Assembly (NCBI GenBank): GCA_948474755.1
Contig: CAOLHI010000489.1
Location: forward strand, 1-64,000
From: Ctenosaura bakeri
Taxonomy: Eukaryota; Chordata; Lepidosauria; Squamata; Iguanidae
Length of the DNA stretch: 64,000 nucleotides
Reading direction: 5' to 3'
Shown piece by piece: positions 24,601 through 35,799 of this stretch; the first letter of the stretch is position 1; the number at the start of each line of letters is the position of its first letter. A model generated the notes under the pieces. The model saw only the letters and a program-made list of their open reading frames with translations. It was not told where the DNA came from and did not search any database. Made by a program: the position numbers and the translations under genes.

Positions 24601-26463
24601 ATGAATCATGTTTTCCTTCTGATAAAACACCCATTATGTCAGGTAAAACAGAAAAAGATCCTATGTCATCTTTTCATAACAAAATGGAAAACAAATCCCA
24701 CACATTTAGCAGAGGTAGCTGGTACTAACGGTAGTTTTCATAAAAAGGATAGTGACTTTTAGTCTGTGAGAAAGTATGTTAGTAACCTTCTTCCAGCAAA
24801 ATACAAACATCAATTGTCAGACCAGTTAAAGGTACATTGAAGCTGGCTTGTGACACAGAGGCATCAATCTGTGCTTTCCCAATATATCAGTATTGTGACC
24901 AATGAAATTTGTTGTTGTTCCCAATAATGTGGAACCTCTGTAAGATGACACTTCTTGGAATACTATTGGCAGTGACAGCTAATTAGTTTTTTACGATTCA
25001 GCAGCAGTGTCATTTCTGAATGTATCACTGTCCAAATTAATGAGTTAACATAGCGGCTCCTAGAGGAAACATCTACGCAATGACAGCTTGGTAGCCAACC
25101 AAGTATCAAACTGACGACGTGCTTGTTGACATTTTATCTCAAAGCACCTAGCATTTCTTATCAGTCTAGCTCCTTCCTGGCATTCCTAATATACAACATT
25201 TCAAAAGCTCCACCATGACCATAGTAGGTGTTCTGCTAGATGTTCACAAAATAAGATTTTAGCAGGGGAGAGACCTTAGCAAGTTTGATATGTTTTTCCC
25301 CCTCATTTATCTCTCTGTCTTCCATTTATCTATCATCTAACTATCATCTGTCTATTATCTAAATGTATATTCTGAAATAGAAGTTCTAATTCTCACTCCC
25401 AGTTACTATGTAAGCCTTCAGGTAGCTTGATTCTCTTTTTAAATAAATATGTATGGGTTTTGTACCTTATTTTGACCAAAACTTAGGTTTCTAGGAAACC
25501 ACAAATGACCTTATAGAAACTTCCAGTTTCAATCTAGGGCTGATTAATATGGTGTGTGCCATAACAGATCCTGGTAAAACCTGGTCTTGGGATTCACCAA
25601 ACTTCTCTGCTCTTGTTTCAGATCAAAGTTGTTCTGCAATCTGCACTTGTAAATGATACAATGGTCAAAAGAACATGCTTCTGGACAGTTGCTGTAATTA
25701 TGTTGTACAGTCTTATGGTACCTGTGGTCTTGAGCTCTCAACAGTTCACCAACTAATCAGAAGAATTAATCTGTCACTTTGTAGGAACACATACAGATGT
25801 TATTGAAGATTAACTCCTTGCTGATGATGAATTTTGGCTGATTAGTATGAATTAAGTGATTAATCATCCCTTTCTTCGGACTGTGTCTGCAATATTTAGT
25901 TCAACCAGTTCTCTTGATTCTTTTTTGGAAAGATTTTATGTGAATTTTATTCCTCATGCTTATCTAAAAATTTCTCTTATTCACTATCAGTTTCTCAGGG
26001 GAGATGGTGAAATCACAGACATTTTTCTGTACTGTGGGGTAACTAAAGAGCAGGTTAAACCAAATAACAGTTCTCTGGGAATACAATTAGAGCCATACAT
26101 ATGGCACAACTAGCAAAATCAGGAGACATTCACTAGCATTATGTAGAAGAAGAAAACTCTGGAAAATACACATAATCATACCAAGAAAGATCATAACTAC
26201 TAGGATGGTTCCTTTATTAGCAGCCTGTATATCCTCATGCTTTTATATGATTTAATTGACAAAATATGATTAATTGGCAAAGGAATATTAATTGGTATAA
26301 AATATACTTTGTTACAGCTGTATGACCATGCTGACCAAGAGGAAAAAGCTGGTTTCACATGTACATTGCAAAATAAAGTCAGGAAAGACTTCAAGGCATA
26401 GCCAGGTCATACTCAGGAAATCACTGGGAAATACCAGTAAATAACGGACTTGCAGTTAGCTTC
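21605..26463. other. Unassigned AT-rich DNA
   Basis: Nearly 4.9 kb with no recognised gene or transposable element, the longest such tract in the window. It includes an A16 run at about 22955-22970, an (AT)n run at 23163-23176 and a degenerate ATCT-type tract at 25318-25365. If the window holds conserved non-coding elements this is a sensible place to look, but the sequence alone does not show any. Confidence 0.5.
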
Positions 26464-27212
26464 TGATGACTTAGCCTTTAAGAGACAATAGCATCTGGGA
26501 GATTCCCATGAAATGGCTGATTGTCTTAACTCCTCTCCCTCTGACCAAGCAATCTTCTCTTTTGTCCCCACACCTGTCTGACAATTACAGAGCTATCAGG
26601 ACTACCATTAGCCTTTTGCCACTTAATGCTAAAGACATTAGCTCATTCCAGACCCCATTGTCCACTCTCAGGACTTCACTGTTTACTTTGCCAGAGAGAC
26701 ATTAACACCTTCACCCTCCAGGCAGAAAAAGAATATATAAACCCCAGTTTTTGGCCAGTCAACTGGCAGCAAACCAATTGCTGGTTGCCACTCAGCTACT
26801 CTGACTCTCTGTACTGTCCTTGGACTTGCATCTAAGCCACATCACCCTCTTCTCTGCTCTTCTGGATCGGTAAATATCACCCACTTCACCCTGAAATCTC
26901 GCTATCCAAAACTTTCCTCCCTTCTTTCAGCCAGCCTTGTGTGATTGCGTGATTGCGTGATTGTTTTGATCATGTGTGCGTGTATTTGTGTGAGAGAGAG
27001 AGATTGCAGTTCCCCCAATAAAACAATTAAGCTTACTTTTGGATCTCTGGCTGGTTCTTCCCTTCACTAGTACTGGTAAACATATGTATAAAAGATCTCA
27101 TAAGGTTAGCTCCCTCTCACAGGCCCCCTCTTTGAGTTAATATTCCCTCTGTTTCACAGAGGTACTGGCCTCACAGGTGGACTCCTGAGTCATCCACATT
27201 TTGTGGTAAGCA
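26464..27212 (+). mobile_element. Solo LTR, endogenous-retrovirus type, plus strand
   Basis: A TATA box (ATATATAAACCCC) lies at 26733-26745 and an AATAAA signal at 27017-27022, within CCCCCAATAAAACA. The unit ends ...TTTTGTGGTAAGCA, comparable with TTTTGGGGTAACA of the LTRs at 1749 and 12779. A triplicated GTGATTGC motif and a GT/GA-rich tract precede the polyadenylation signal and match the minus-strand LTR at 12779. The 5' boundary is estimated from the TATA distance of sister copies. No retroviral coding region adjoins it. The short frames inside are not genes. Confidence 0.65.
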
Positions 27213-27450
27213 CCTAATAAAACTAATGTTAAAAATATTTTAAAAAAAAAGATTGAAAAAATGGTTCTTGATTGTCAGGAAACCTGGCAAGAAGAATCCT
27301 GGACTGAAAGTTCTTTACAGTTCAGGACTTATTCTATGCAAAATGGGCACATTGTTCATTGGGCAGAAAATATTTTCTGCATAGAAAAAGGTATTTCTTC
27401 ATAGAAAATGCTGTTAACTGCCAAAAAGCCTGTACAAACTATATGCAGAT

Positions 27451-27862
27451 TAAGGCTATTTCTGCACGATGGGGCTGTGCCACTGTGGGGACAGGATGGC
27501 AGTGGTCAGTTGGTTGTGATTCTTCATGATGTTGTCACCAGCCCACTACTGTCCCATTCCCAAGCATTGTGTTTACGCAGTATTCACAATACAAAAAAAA
27601 ATCTGTTTTGTGCCTCAGATCACATAGCGCTGTCATACTTAGCATCATGTGGATGAGCAAGAAAGTGCAATGGTGATGCTTCCTTCCATAGTGCAGCATG
27701 GGAAGTCCTGGCTGCACTGTGGAAGGAAGAGGCAGGGCCATTGCACTCTGTTCTGCAGGGAGCTGGTGAGGTACAGAGGGAAGCATTCCTCTCGTGCTCC
27801 CTTCCCTGCCAGGACTCTTGTAGGATGATGTGTGAGGACATTGTCATGCACAAATGGCATAA
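27451..27862. mobile_element. GGCC-TIR MITE, long type
   Basis: The element is 27454-27859 between TAA duplications (27451-27453 and 27860-27862). Termini are GGCTATTTCTGCACGAT and ATGCACAAATGGCA, each with one base changed from the GGCC consensus. The interior shares GCTGCACTGTGGAAGGAAG with the copy at 48072. Non-coding; the small minus-strand frames inside are artefacts. Confidence 0.75.
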
Positions 27863-27925
27863 GTATCAGACTGGAAATAGTCTTGAAAAGCTACTCATTT
27901 TTTGAAGACTTTCTCAGAATGTGAA

Positions 27926-28110
27926 TGTTGCTGTTGTGTGCCTTAAAGTCATTTCTAACTTACGGTGACCCTAAGGTGAACCTATCATGGGTTTTCTGGG
28001 GCTGAGACTGTGTGACATACCCATGGTCACCCAGTGGGTCTCCTCGGCCAAGTGGGGAATCAAACCCTGGTCTCCAGGGTCATAGCTCAAACTCCTACAC
28101 CATGTTGGCC
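27926..28110 (-). mobile_element. tRNA-derived SINE (Sauria/ACA type), minus strand
   Basis: Begins TTGCTGTTGTGTGCCTTAAA (tail complement), includes GGTCACCCAGTGGGTCTCC, and ends at CTACACCATGTTGGCC (head complement). An internal deletion between TTTTCTGGGG and CTGAGACTG is shared with the copy at 19139, suggesting the same subfamily. Confidence 0.88.
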
Positions 28111-28720
28111 GTCTCTGGGAATAAATTGCTAACATTACTCATTGCTTTGAGAATGTAATGAGAAAAGATTTATACCCCTAAATAAAGCTGAAAAGAATTG
28201 GTTATTAGCTGTTGCATTGTTTCATTATCATTCTATAATTAAAAGGTTATTTGTGCTTGCTGTGAGGTTTCATTTTACATTTCTTATATTGCATTTATTT
28301 TGTGCCATTATTGCCATCTCAATTAGCCTCCTTTCTTGTTAAAATTGTGTAACTGTAATAGCAGAGAAAATTTACATTTGTTGCACCTAGTTCATACATC
28401 TAATCACATGTTGTTTACACCTCATTAACAAGGTGCAACAATGGCAAGTTGTTAAGAATTAGAACACAATTAACCTTGAGTAGTGGAATTTACACGACTA
28501 CTGGGGATGAGTCCAGTCCACTTTGGTGAACAATTCTTTCACATATGTTTACTCTCTAATCTGAAGTTATTTTTGATAAATTTGTTTTAAAACACTATAG
28601 TAAAATGTCACCATAATGTAAAAATTCTCCATGCTCATAACAGCTAGATGTACCTACATAACACATAAACAATTGCACATATTATTATAGAGACATATTC
28701 AGTAGCTAATGTTGAATACA
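28111..28720. other. Unassigned AT-rich DNA
   Basis: No gene or repeat recognised. Confidence 0.5.
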
Positions 28721-29584
28721 CAGTCCTCCCTCTTCATTTGTTTGACCTTCATGAATTTGATTATTTATGAGCCGTGTGCATGCCCGCCCCCCATTCTCCT
28801 CCTCCCAGTCCCTTGTCTTTTGCCCCAGCATGGAAAATGTGTGCCAAGGCAAAAGACAAGGGAATGGAGGGGGAGAGGCATGTACATACATTCCTTCTCC
28901 TCCTATGGAGAAGGCCTTGCTTTTGGCCTTGGTGCAGAGAACCCATGTCAAGGCAAAAGGCAAGGGAACAGGAGGAAGGCACTGCATGCCTTTCTTCTCT
29001 ATATTCAGTGCTTCCGCCTTCCATTCCTGTGCCTTTTGCCTGGTGCAGAGAAAGTGCACCAATGCAAAAGGCAAGAGAATTGGGGGGGATGTGATGCCTT
29101 CCTTTGCCGTGCACAGTGCTCCCCCTCCCATTCTCTTGCCTTTGGTCTGGATGCAGAGAAGAAATAATACATAAAAATAATACATTTTATTTGTTACCTG
29201 CCTCTCCTCAAGGCTCAAGATGGGGTACAGAAGAGATAGAATTAAAAAATCATAGTTAAAATACACTAAAACATAGATCAATTAATGCAAATATATCATA
29301 AATATATCATAATTAAAAGTAAAGTTAAAAATAAAGTTAAAAGTGCAATTAAAAGTACAATTAAAAACACAATTAAAAGTAGACTGGGCAGGTCTGCTGG
29401 AAAAGATAAGTCTTTAGTACTCTTTTGAATTCAGACAGGCTCACACACTACGGCAAAAGGCAAGGGAATCAGAGGGGGGAACCCTGAAAGGGAACAGTAG
29501 GGGGAGCAGGGGGAGCTATTTGCAGTTTTTCTACTTTTATGAGGGTTCTGTGCCCTGAACCTCATGAAAGTGGAGGGGCCACAG
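28721..29584. mobile_element. Tc1/mariner (Tigger-like) element with hairpin repeats
   Basis: Termini are CAGTCCTCCCTCTTCATTTG and the inverse AAGTGGAGGGGCCACAG; TA lies close to both ends. The element at 40756-41174 has the same ends and the shared block TTGACCTTCATGAATTTGAT. Between 28812 and 29150 four units of about 104-113 bp repeat a potential hairpin: CTTGCCTTTTGCC pairs with GGCAAAAGGCAAG. A 284-bp L2 tail is inserted at 29165-29448. There is no transposase. The many overlapping frames on both strands in 28706-29281 come from the near-symmetrical hairpins and are not genes. Confidence 0.7.
29165..29448 (-). mobile_element. L2-clade LINE 3' end, inserted in Tigger-like element
   Basis: On plus it reads as the antisense of an L2 3' end: TTTTATTTGTTACCTGCC, then CAAGGCTCAAGATGGGGTAC, followed by A-rich sequence with repeated AATTAAAAGTA units, then AAGTCTTTAGTACTCTTTTG. 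The host element's GGCAAAAGGCAAGGGAAT sequence resumes immediately after it. It is a short, 5'-truncated copy with no coding sequence. Confidence 0.7.
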
Positions 29585-29589
29585 TACAC

Positions 29590-30020
29590 AATTTCACATG
29601 GTTGGATTTCACCATTTTGGAAGTGGATTGTTGAGCGTGAAAAGACCCTGGAGACTCACTATTAGTGCTTCTGTAGGCATGAAAAATTGAAAATATCAGA
29701 GTTTGTGGAAGGGTCAGAGTTCTTTTGTGCTTTAGTTAGTTCAGTGTAAATAGGTTGCATTTATGGTAATAGATTAGTGTTTTAGTAATGCATTTTATAG
29801 AGTTGTCTGAGTTTTAGTTCAGTTTAATTTAGCTTAGTTTCAGCTTTGGTTATTCATGCACATTGTTTATGTATAATTTTTTTCTTTCTCTTTTTTCCTT
29901 TTTTCTGTGCTGTTGTGAATTTGTTTGTATTGAAATGAATAAATATGAATTGTTTCATAGAAGATCTCCCAACAAACTCAGCAGACAGCTCACATGAATC
30001 AAACATGAGCTAAATGCCTT
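29590..30020. other. Unassigned DNA
   Basis: T-rich stretch (TTTCTTTCTCTTTTTTCC near 29880) followed by ordinary sequence; nothing recognised. Confidence 0.5.
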
Positions 30021-30024
30021 CCTG

Positions 30025-30201
30025 GGCTTTTCTGCCCTACACTGTTATAGAGCTATGATTCCACTTTCAAAATCCTATGGAATCCTGGAGTTTAGGGAGG
30101 AGCTTTTAGAATTCTCAGCCAGAGAGCTCTTTGGCCTCAGTAAAATACAAACCTCAGAATTTCACAAGATGTTGAGAGTGGCTAAGTAGTGTGGAAAGGC
30201 C
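30025..30201. mobile_element. Short GGCC-TIR MITE (~180 bp, foldback)
   Basis: Termini GGCTTTTCTGCCCTACAC and GTGTGGAAAGGCC. The interior is an imperfect palindrome: TATGGAATCCTGGAGTTTAG on the left pairs with sequence around CAAACCTCAGAATTTC on the right. It belongs to the same short family as 42306, 44341 and 57161. No clean duplication is visible. Confidence 0.75.
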
Positions 30202-30223
30202 CTTTGTTCCAGTTTTAGCTAAC

Positions 30224-30704
30224 TTAGGCCATTTCCACACGGGGTAAAACCCCGCGTTGAGACGATCCGAGATGGAGGTCGTCCACACCACGGGGCGATC
30301 TAGTGCGGTTGGAAAATGTGAGGCTCCACACCTCCAACCGCTCTAGTGCAGCCGCTAGGGTGGCGCTGCGAGTTTTTTAAAAACCACCTTCCCAGGTGGT
30401 TTTTACGAAACTCGCCCGCACTAATCTGCCACTGCTCCCGGTGTGAATCTGCAGAGACGCATTAGTGCGTCTCTGCAGATCTGCCCGGGGGCGGGCTTCC
30501 GGCTGGCGCGCTGCCCTGATTGGTGGAGCGCCGCCGGAAGCTGCCAGCCGCCATTTTGGGCGCCGCCAAACGCCACCGAAATTCAGCGGCGTGTGGAGCG
30601 GCGGAGCCGCACTCCCCCCAGGGACGGAGCAAAACGCACGCAGGTAATCTCCGCCCCTGTGTGCGCCGCCCCGTTTCGGCTCTGCACGTGTGAAAAGGGC
30701 CTTA
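30224..30704. mobile_element. GGCC-TIR MITE, long GC-rich type
   Basis: The element is 30227-30701 with a perfect TTA duplication (30224-30226 and 30702-30704), the canonical PIF/Harbinger target. Termini GGCCATTTCCACACGGGG and CACGTGTGAAAAGGGCC. The interior is strongly CpG-rich and contains the GCCCGGGGGCGGGCTTCCGG block. It would score as a small CpG island but is more simply explained as transposon sequence. Confidence 0.88.
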
Positions 30705-30823
30705 AATGGAAAAAAAGTAGTCTGCTCTCTCCCTGTCCATGTCCTATGCCTATGCTTGTTTGTCTTTCATAATGTACTTTTTTAAATTTCTTATTAAACA
30801 TTTTTCTTCAATTAAAAGAAAAC

Positions 30824-31286
30824 AAAGGCCATTTCCACACGGGATGAGGGAATTGCCCCGTGACGCTAGTTACCAGACTTCTTGGCTCCCCGGTCTGGTC
30901 CGCGCCGCTCCAGAGCAGGGCATGCTTGTCGGTACGCACTGCTCCAGCGTCCCAAATGGCAGCTTCCAGTTGATCGAGGGTCTTGACCAACCACTGAAGT
31001 TTGCCAGCCTAAAGCCCACCCCTGGCAGATCGCAGGCTCGCATTGGGGCGAGCCTGCGAATCTGCATAAGGGAGCAGGCTCGCAGTGGTGCGCTCCGTGC
31101 TTTTGGAAAGACCTGTTTTTAGTGGTCTTTCAAAAGCATGCTGGATGACCACTTGGGGTCGTTCCGGAGTGGGCTGAGGTGTGGATCTACGTTAAGTAGG
31201 TCCAACCTAGTACGCTCCCAGGTGCAGACGTTCTTCCTAGAGGACGCTCTGCCCCATTTTAAAAACCCCATGTGGAAATGGCCAAA
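30824..31286 (+). mobile_element. GGCC-TIR MITE, long type
   Basis: The element is 30827-31283 between AAA duplications (30824-30826 and 31284-31286). Termini GGCCATTTCCACACGGG and CCCCATGTGGAAATGGCC. It shares GACCACTTGGGGTCGTTCCG and GGTGCAGACGTTCTTCC-type blocks with the copies at 10486 (same orientation) and 45314 (opposite orientation). It lies only 125 bp beyond the previous MITE. Confidence 0.88.
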
Positions 31287-32778
31287 GACCACTCACTTCT
31301 ATCTTATATCATTCTCCTGTTTTGATTTTGATTTTCTGAGAAGGCTTCTGCTCACAGTCTGATGTGAGATGGCTTCCACAATCCAGTGGTGCACAGGCAC
31401 ACAGGATTGGCTCTAAAGTTAGACATAATGCTGCCTCATGGATATATTCTGAAAGGGCAGCAAATGTTTAGTTACCTACTTAGTTATTAACAATGCTATG
31501 TGTGATATATTACTTTTTGTGGTAACAAGGGCATTAGGAGAAAACCCTTTAGAAATACCGTAATGACCAGCAACAGTTAGTCATTATGGACAGTTACTTA
31601 ACAAATTATTTTAAAAAGGAACTGTACAATTTGTAGTTATTGTTCCATTTTTATTGCCATAGACAAAAGAGGTGCTTGTAACTTGGCAGACTTTAGGTAC
31701 TATACACCTTTAATCTGTAGGCAGGCAATCCTGGATTAATCATAGCATGCTATCCATGAGATAATAAATTTTAATTTTTTTAATTTGAAAATTTCTATTG
31801 TCCCCACCAATCAATTAGATGTCATTTTTGAAAAAAACAGAAAAGAAAAGTGAAACTATTATCCCTTTCAATAGCTTCTTCTTTCACTGACAGGTGTACT
31901 GTACATCACAGTGATGTCTCCTTTGAAAACGATACTAGGTCTTTGTCAGAAAATGCTGGAATTTATTCATCTCTTTCTTTGCAGGGCTAATAACTTTTTG
32001 TTAACTTGAAACATAGGCAGTTTCCCCTTCCTTGGCTTTGTTTGAAATAAGTCCTGCCTACTTCAGGGAAACAACTGCCTGTGTTGCTTTATCTTCCTTA
32101 AATGTAGTTTACTACCCGGCCCCGCCCCCCGCCACTGTACCAACTTGCAAGGTTTCAATTCTTTTGGCTCTGTAAAAGAAATCATTGCAGAAGAAAGTTC
32201 TTTCTTGAAGTGATGACAGAGGCAAAATTTTATTCTTTTGTAGAAAACAGGAACATTTGAAGACAGACGTCTTTGTTCTTTGTTGAAGGAAGCTGGAATT
32301 CTCAACTTCTTAAACCATTAATCCATCCCGACTTTTTACTTCTCTGAAGATGAGTATTTCAGATAATGAGGTATTGTACTTTGAAATTCCCTTTAAACAA
32401 TACCTTTTTCTTCAGCCATACATTCCAGTCATGTGGTTCTTTGCACAATAGCCTAGCAATTGGTGGATCTCTTTTATGACTATTTATATCCACTGGGAAA
32501 AAAATACAATATAAATAATCCTCATAAATCCTGTCATAAAGAAATTTTCCCCAGTGTATATGGAGAATCTGCATATATATGGGCAATGTGGCATTCATTT
32601 TTATTTGTACAGACGCACATCATTGGGGGAAGGAACTTACTGCTTGCCTAGTCTGCTCCTATGCCCTTAACAGAGCTTGATCTGCAGAAATAGGCAGGTC
32701 CTACACAGAACCTCAGATCAAGTTTCTGTTAGGACCCAGGACAAGCAAAGAGAAAAACAAAGAGACCTCGTTCCATTT
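31287..32778. other. Unassigned AT-rich DNA
   Basis: No gene or assignable repeat recognised. A short C-rich patch (GGCCCCGCCCCCCGCC) occurs near 32118. Confidence 0.5.
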
Positions 32779-32838
32779 TTTATTAGTTTATTAGATTTCT
32801 ATTCTGTCTTTCTTGCCCCCACTCCAAATGGGACTTAA
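32779..32838 (-). mobile_element. L2-clade LINE 3' tail fragment
   Basis: TTATTAGATTTCTATTCTG then CTTTCTTGCCCCCACTCC on plus is the complement of the L2 3' terminus, as at 50228 and 41281. Only the last ~60 bases of the element are recognisable. Confidence 0.45.
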
Positions 32839-34032
32839 GGGAATTAGAGTTTCTTAAGATACATGGTGATTTCCTAACTTAAGTAAAGAAATAATTGAAA
32901 CCCATTTGAGGTGTTTATCGTGGAAGGGTTCCTGCAATTAATCAGGCTCTTTTGGCTGGAGCATCATTATGGCCAGGTTGGATCAGGCCATATAATGTTC
33001 CACAAGGGCTCACTCCTTCCTGTCTCTGGCCAAGTGCAGAGTATAAGAAGTCTTTTTAAGAGTTCTCCTTTGCTGAAGTCCCCATGAAATCTCTCTGCAA
33101 TTAGCTGATCACAAGAGTGTTTGGCCTACAAACCTAACTAACACAGGGAAGCAGAGGGTGGGTGGTTGGATGGGTGGATGAATGAGCGTGTTTGTGGTGT
33201 GTGTATTATACACTGTGCACCCATGTTGGTTAATGCCTAAGATGTGTTTAAATCCTTTTAGGCAAGTCAGTTGGCCATAATGACAGGGCAACACAGGAAA
33301 AATAATGCAGGAAAAGGCAAGAATATGGTGAGTATTCTGACTGCACCTTTAAAGGACCTATGGTTCCAAGAGGCTATGGACAGACTGCTGACTGGTTGAA
33401 GCTGAAATAGAAACTGCATGTCTACAACAACATCACTGGCTAAGAGTCATTTCTAGGCACAATGGGCTAGTTAAGGTCTTTGTCACCATATACAACTTGA
33501 GACTAGGTTATCTGAAAGATTATATCTACTTAAATGAGCCTGATTTCAAAATCTATGAGGGAAGGATTTATCTCAGTCCCACAACCCACACAGGCATGTC
33601 TGGTGAGGATACCAACTAAGTGTTCTCTTCCATGAGAAATTAGGCTTGCCTCTCCTCTTCTCTGTTTTTTGTCCACCAGTAAGCAACATCCTGTTAATTC
33701 GGACAGACTTTTGACCATTAGCTGCTGCACAAGGGTCTTTTAATGGGACTATCAGAGATAGTAGCAGATCTCCTGCATGTTACTTGTCTTTCCAATTCTG
33801 GTGGTCAGTGAGATGTGGGATAATCATCTCTAGCCCAAGTGGTGGGGCTTTGACTGCAGCACAGGCAACTATCCATCTACCCATTTAGGTCCAGCAGTCA
33901 GGGGTCTCTTCCCACATCAGACCAGACTTTGAACTCCTCTAGTTGCTGTAATTCCTATCACTCATTCCTCTCCCAAACTAGCTACGTGTAGAAATAACAA
34001 TACTCTAATGCAAGCTCTCCTCTGTGTAGAAG
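32839..34032. other. Unassigned DNA
   Basis: No gene or repeat recognised. A GGTGGGTGGTTGGATGGG run at 33157-33180 is a short GGAT/GGTG-rich patch. Part of this tract could be degraded internal sequence of the LTR-retrotransposon remnant that follows, but I cannot show it. Confidence 0.45.
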
Positions 34033-34715
34033 TTGAGCAATTTGCAAAGAGGATTGTTGACATTTTGCTGTCAATTTCCTAGTGCTGTTGCTCTTCTCCT
34101 CATGCTCATGTGGGGTGATAATACCCAAGCCTTACCAGTCCAGGTTGTGATAGATGATGGTTATGAGGTGGATGAGCAACTGATTGTGCCAGGAACAGAG
34201 CCAGTGATTGACCAAACCAACTTGCAAACATTCCCATCAGTTGAAGGACAAGCAGAGGCACATTTGCCCCAACCAGCTCCAGAGGGAGAGGGAACCAGCA
34301 GTGATCTGGAAGAATTACAGCCACCTGAGCCCCTTAGTTCCCAGTCATGAAGGAGGCTGAAACGGGCAGCTCAGAGGGAAGCTGTATTGGCTAGATTAAG
34401 GAAGCAATGACAAGTAAAACCTGTCTCTGTGGTTATTTAGGTCTGTCAGCGTGGCTTGCTCTTTGCTTGTAACAAATTACTTGCAAGCCTCAAGACCTTG
34501 TGTTCTGGCTCCCTTGACCCCTCTGGACAGACCTCTGCTTTCTGGACTGTTGGACTGGACCTCGACCAGGTTTGGCTTTGTGGTTTCCTTAGTAGTTGTT
34601 GTATCGGACATTCCTCGCTGTCTCCTCCTCGCAGCAAGTATTCTCACCTCCTCCCCCTTGCTAGCAGTGAGGCACAGGCAGGAAGTTGGACTCTGACACA
34701 GGTAAAATAACCTTC
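34033..34715 (+). mobile_element. Possible Ty3/gypsy LTR-retrotransposon end
   Basis: A 105-codon frame (34033-34350) carries QALPVQVVIDDGYEVDEQLI, which resembles the lead into the chromodomain at the end of chromovirus integrases. It is followed by an acidic, proline-rich tail and, past one stop, an Arg-rich stretch (RRLKRAAQREAVLARLRKQ) before another stop at about 34410. The remaining sequence to GAGGCACAGGCAGGAAG and CTCTGACACAGG looks LTR-like. Chromodomain gypsy elements are known in Anolis. The assignment rests on weak motif resemblance. The alternative is an unrelated chance frame. Confidence 0.4.
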
Positions 34716-35715
34716 CAATATGGAAAGCACATCAGAGATTTCTTGCCTATGGGTCCCAAAACTTTGGATCCAGCCCTGCAACCAGTTGTGTCAAATGCAT
34801 GATAGTAATCAGAATGAATTCTAGTAATAAATAAAACTTCCAATAAGCCCCAAATTCCTTCCAAAAACAGTTCCTTCCATGCCAATTGAGCAGATACACA
34901 TATGCCAAGTGGTACCTTGTGATCCATGATCATTTCTACAAAATAGATGTTGATTGCACTGTGGTTTTGATTCCCATTCAAATGTAATCAATTTAAATTT
35001 TATGTGGTAATCAAGCCATACAACATCAGTTCTACTGTTGGGCAGGATGAAGCAACTACCTCAAGGCAACAATAGGTATCATGAAAAGGGCAGCAAATCA
35101 TTACTTATTTATTTTGCTGCTATTATTGTTTCAGTTCCAGGGATGGGAAAAAGTGTTTTCAGGATTATGTTTTGTCTCATTCACAAAAACAACCTGGCTG
35201 GCTCTGGGCATTATATTCCTTGCTTTTGGTGGATTGTGAAGTGTGCAAATTGCTGTTCCAGCTTAAACAGCAAAATATCTTTGGATGGTCATTCAGCTGC
35301 ACAATGCAAGTTATTTTCTTTCTTTCTTTTTATTAAATAGCTTTGTTCCAATTAAATCAGATTTTTAAATCTACTCTGTGCTGTCACGTGTTTTTATTTG
35401 AAAATGTTTGCTTTATTAACTATCTATTTGAGAATGAGGTAATGAGCTTTGGGGAAGGGGAAGAGAATGGAACGTTGAAGTGAATGATGATTGGTGGGAT
35501 ATTTGAATAAATTTGCAGAAAGTTAGTGAATTATAGTTGGTGAATGATAGTTGGGAGTTCAGTTTGAGTGAAGTTTCAATTTGCCTCATGTTTGAGAGGA
35601 AACCAGTCAGAAAAGTGTTTGACAGGGGTCTGAGTTAGACTATGGCTGGTGTGAGAGAAGAGAGTTTGACCTGTGTTGCTGGTAAGGAGTCTGAACTAGC
35701 TTTAGAGAAGTGAGA

Positions 35716-35716
<1 letters not shown>
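34716..35716. other. Unassigned AT-rich DNA
   Basis: No gene or repeat recognised. Directly repeated GTTGGTGAATGATAGTTGG-like words near 35505-35555 are too short to define an element. Confidence 0.5.

Positions 35717-35798
<82 letters not shown>
35717..35798. repeat. Palindromic (AAT)n(ATT)n microsatellite
   Basis: About eleven AAT units are followed directly by about sixteen ATT units, so the tract can fold back on itself along roughly 33 bp. It abuts the 3' end of the minus-strand L2 copy, which ends in an AATAATAC-like tail, so it probably grew from that tail. Confidence 0.97.

Positions 35799-35799
<1 letters not shown>

Noticed and set aside
28706..29281. Overlapping 191-, 152-, 135-, 117- and 106-codon frames on both strands
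   Set aside because: They lie in the hairpin repeats of the Tigger-like element, whose near-symmetry and GC content remove stops in several frames at once.
30227..31283. CpG island promoter
   Set aside because: The CpG-rich sequence is exactly bounded by MITE termini and target duplications, and no gene follows.
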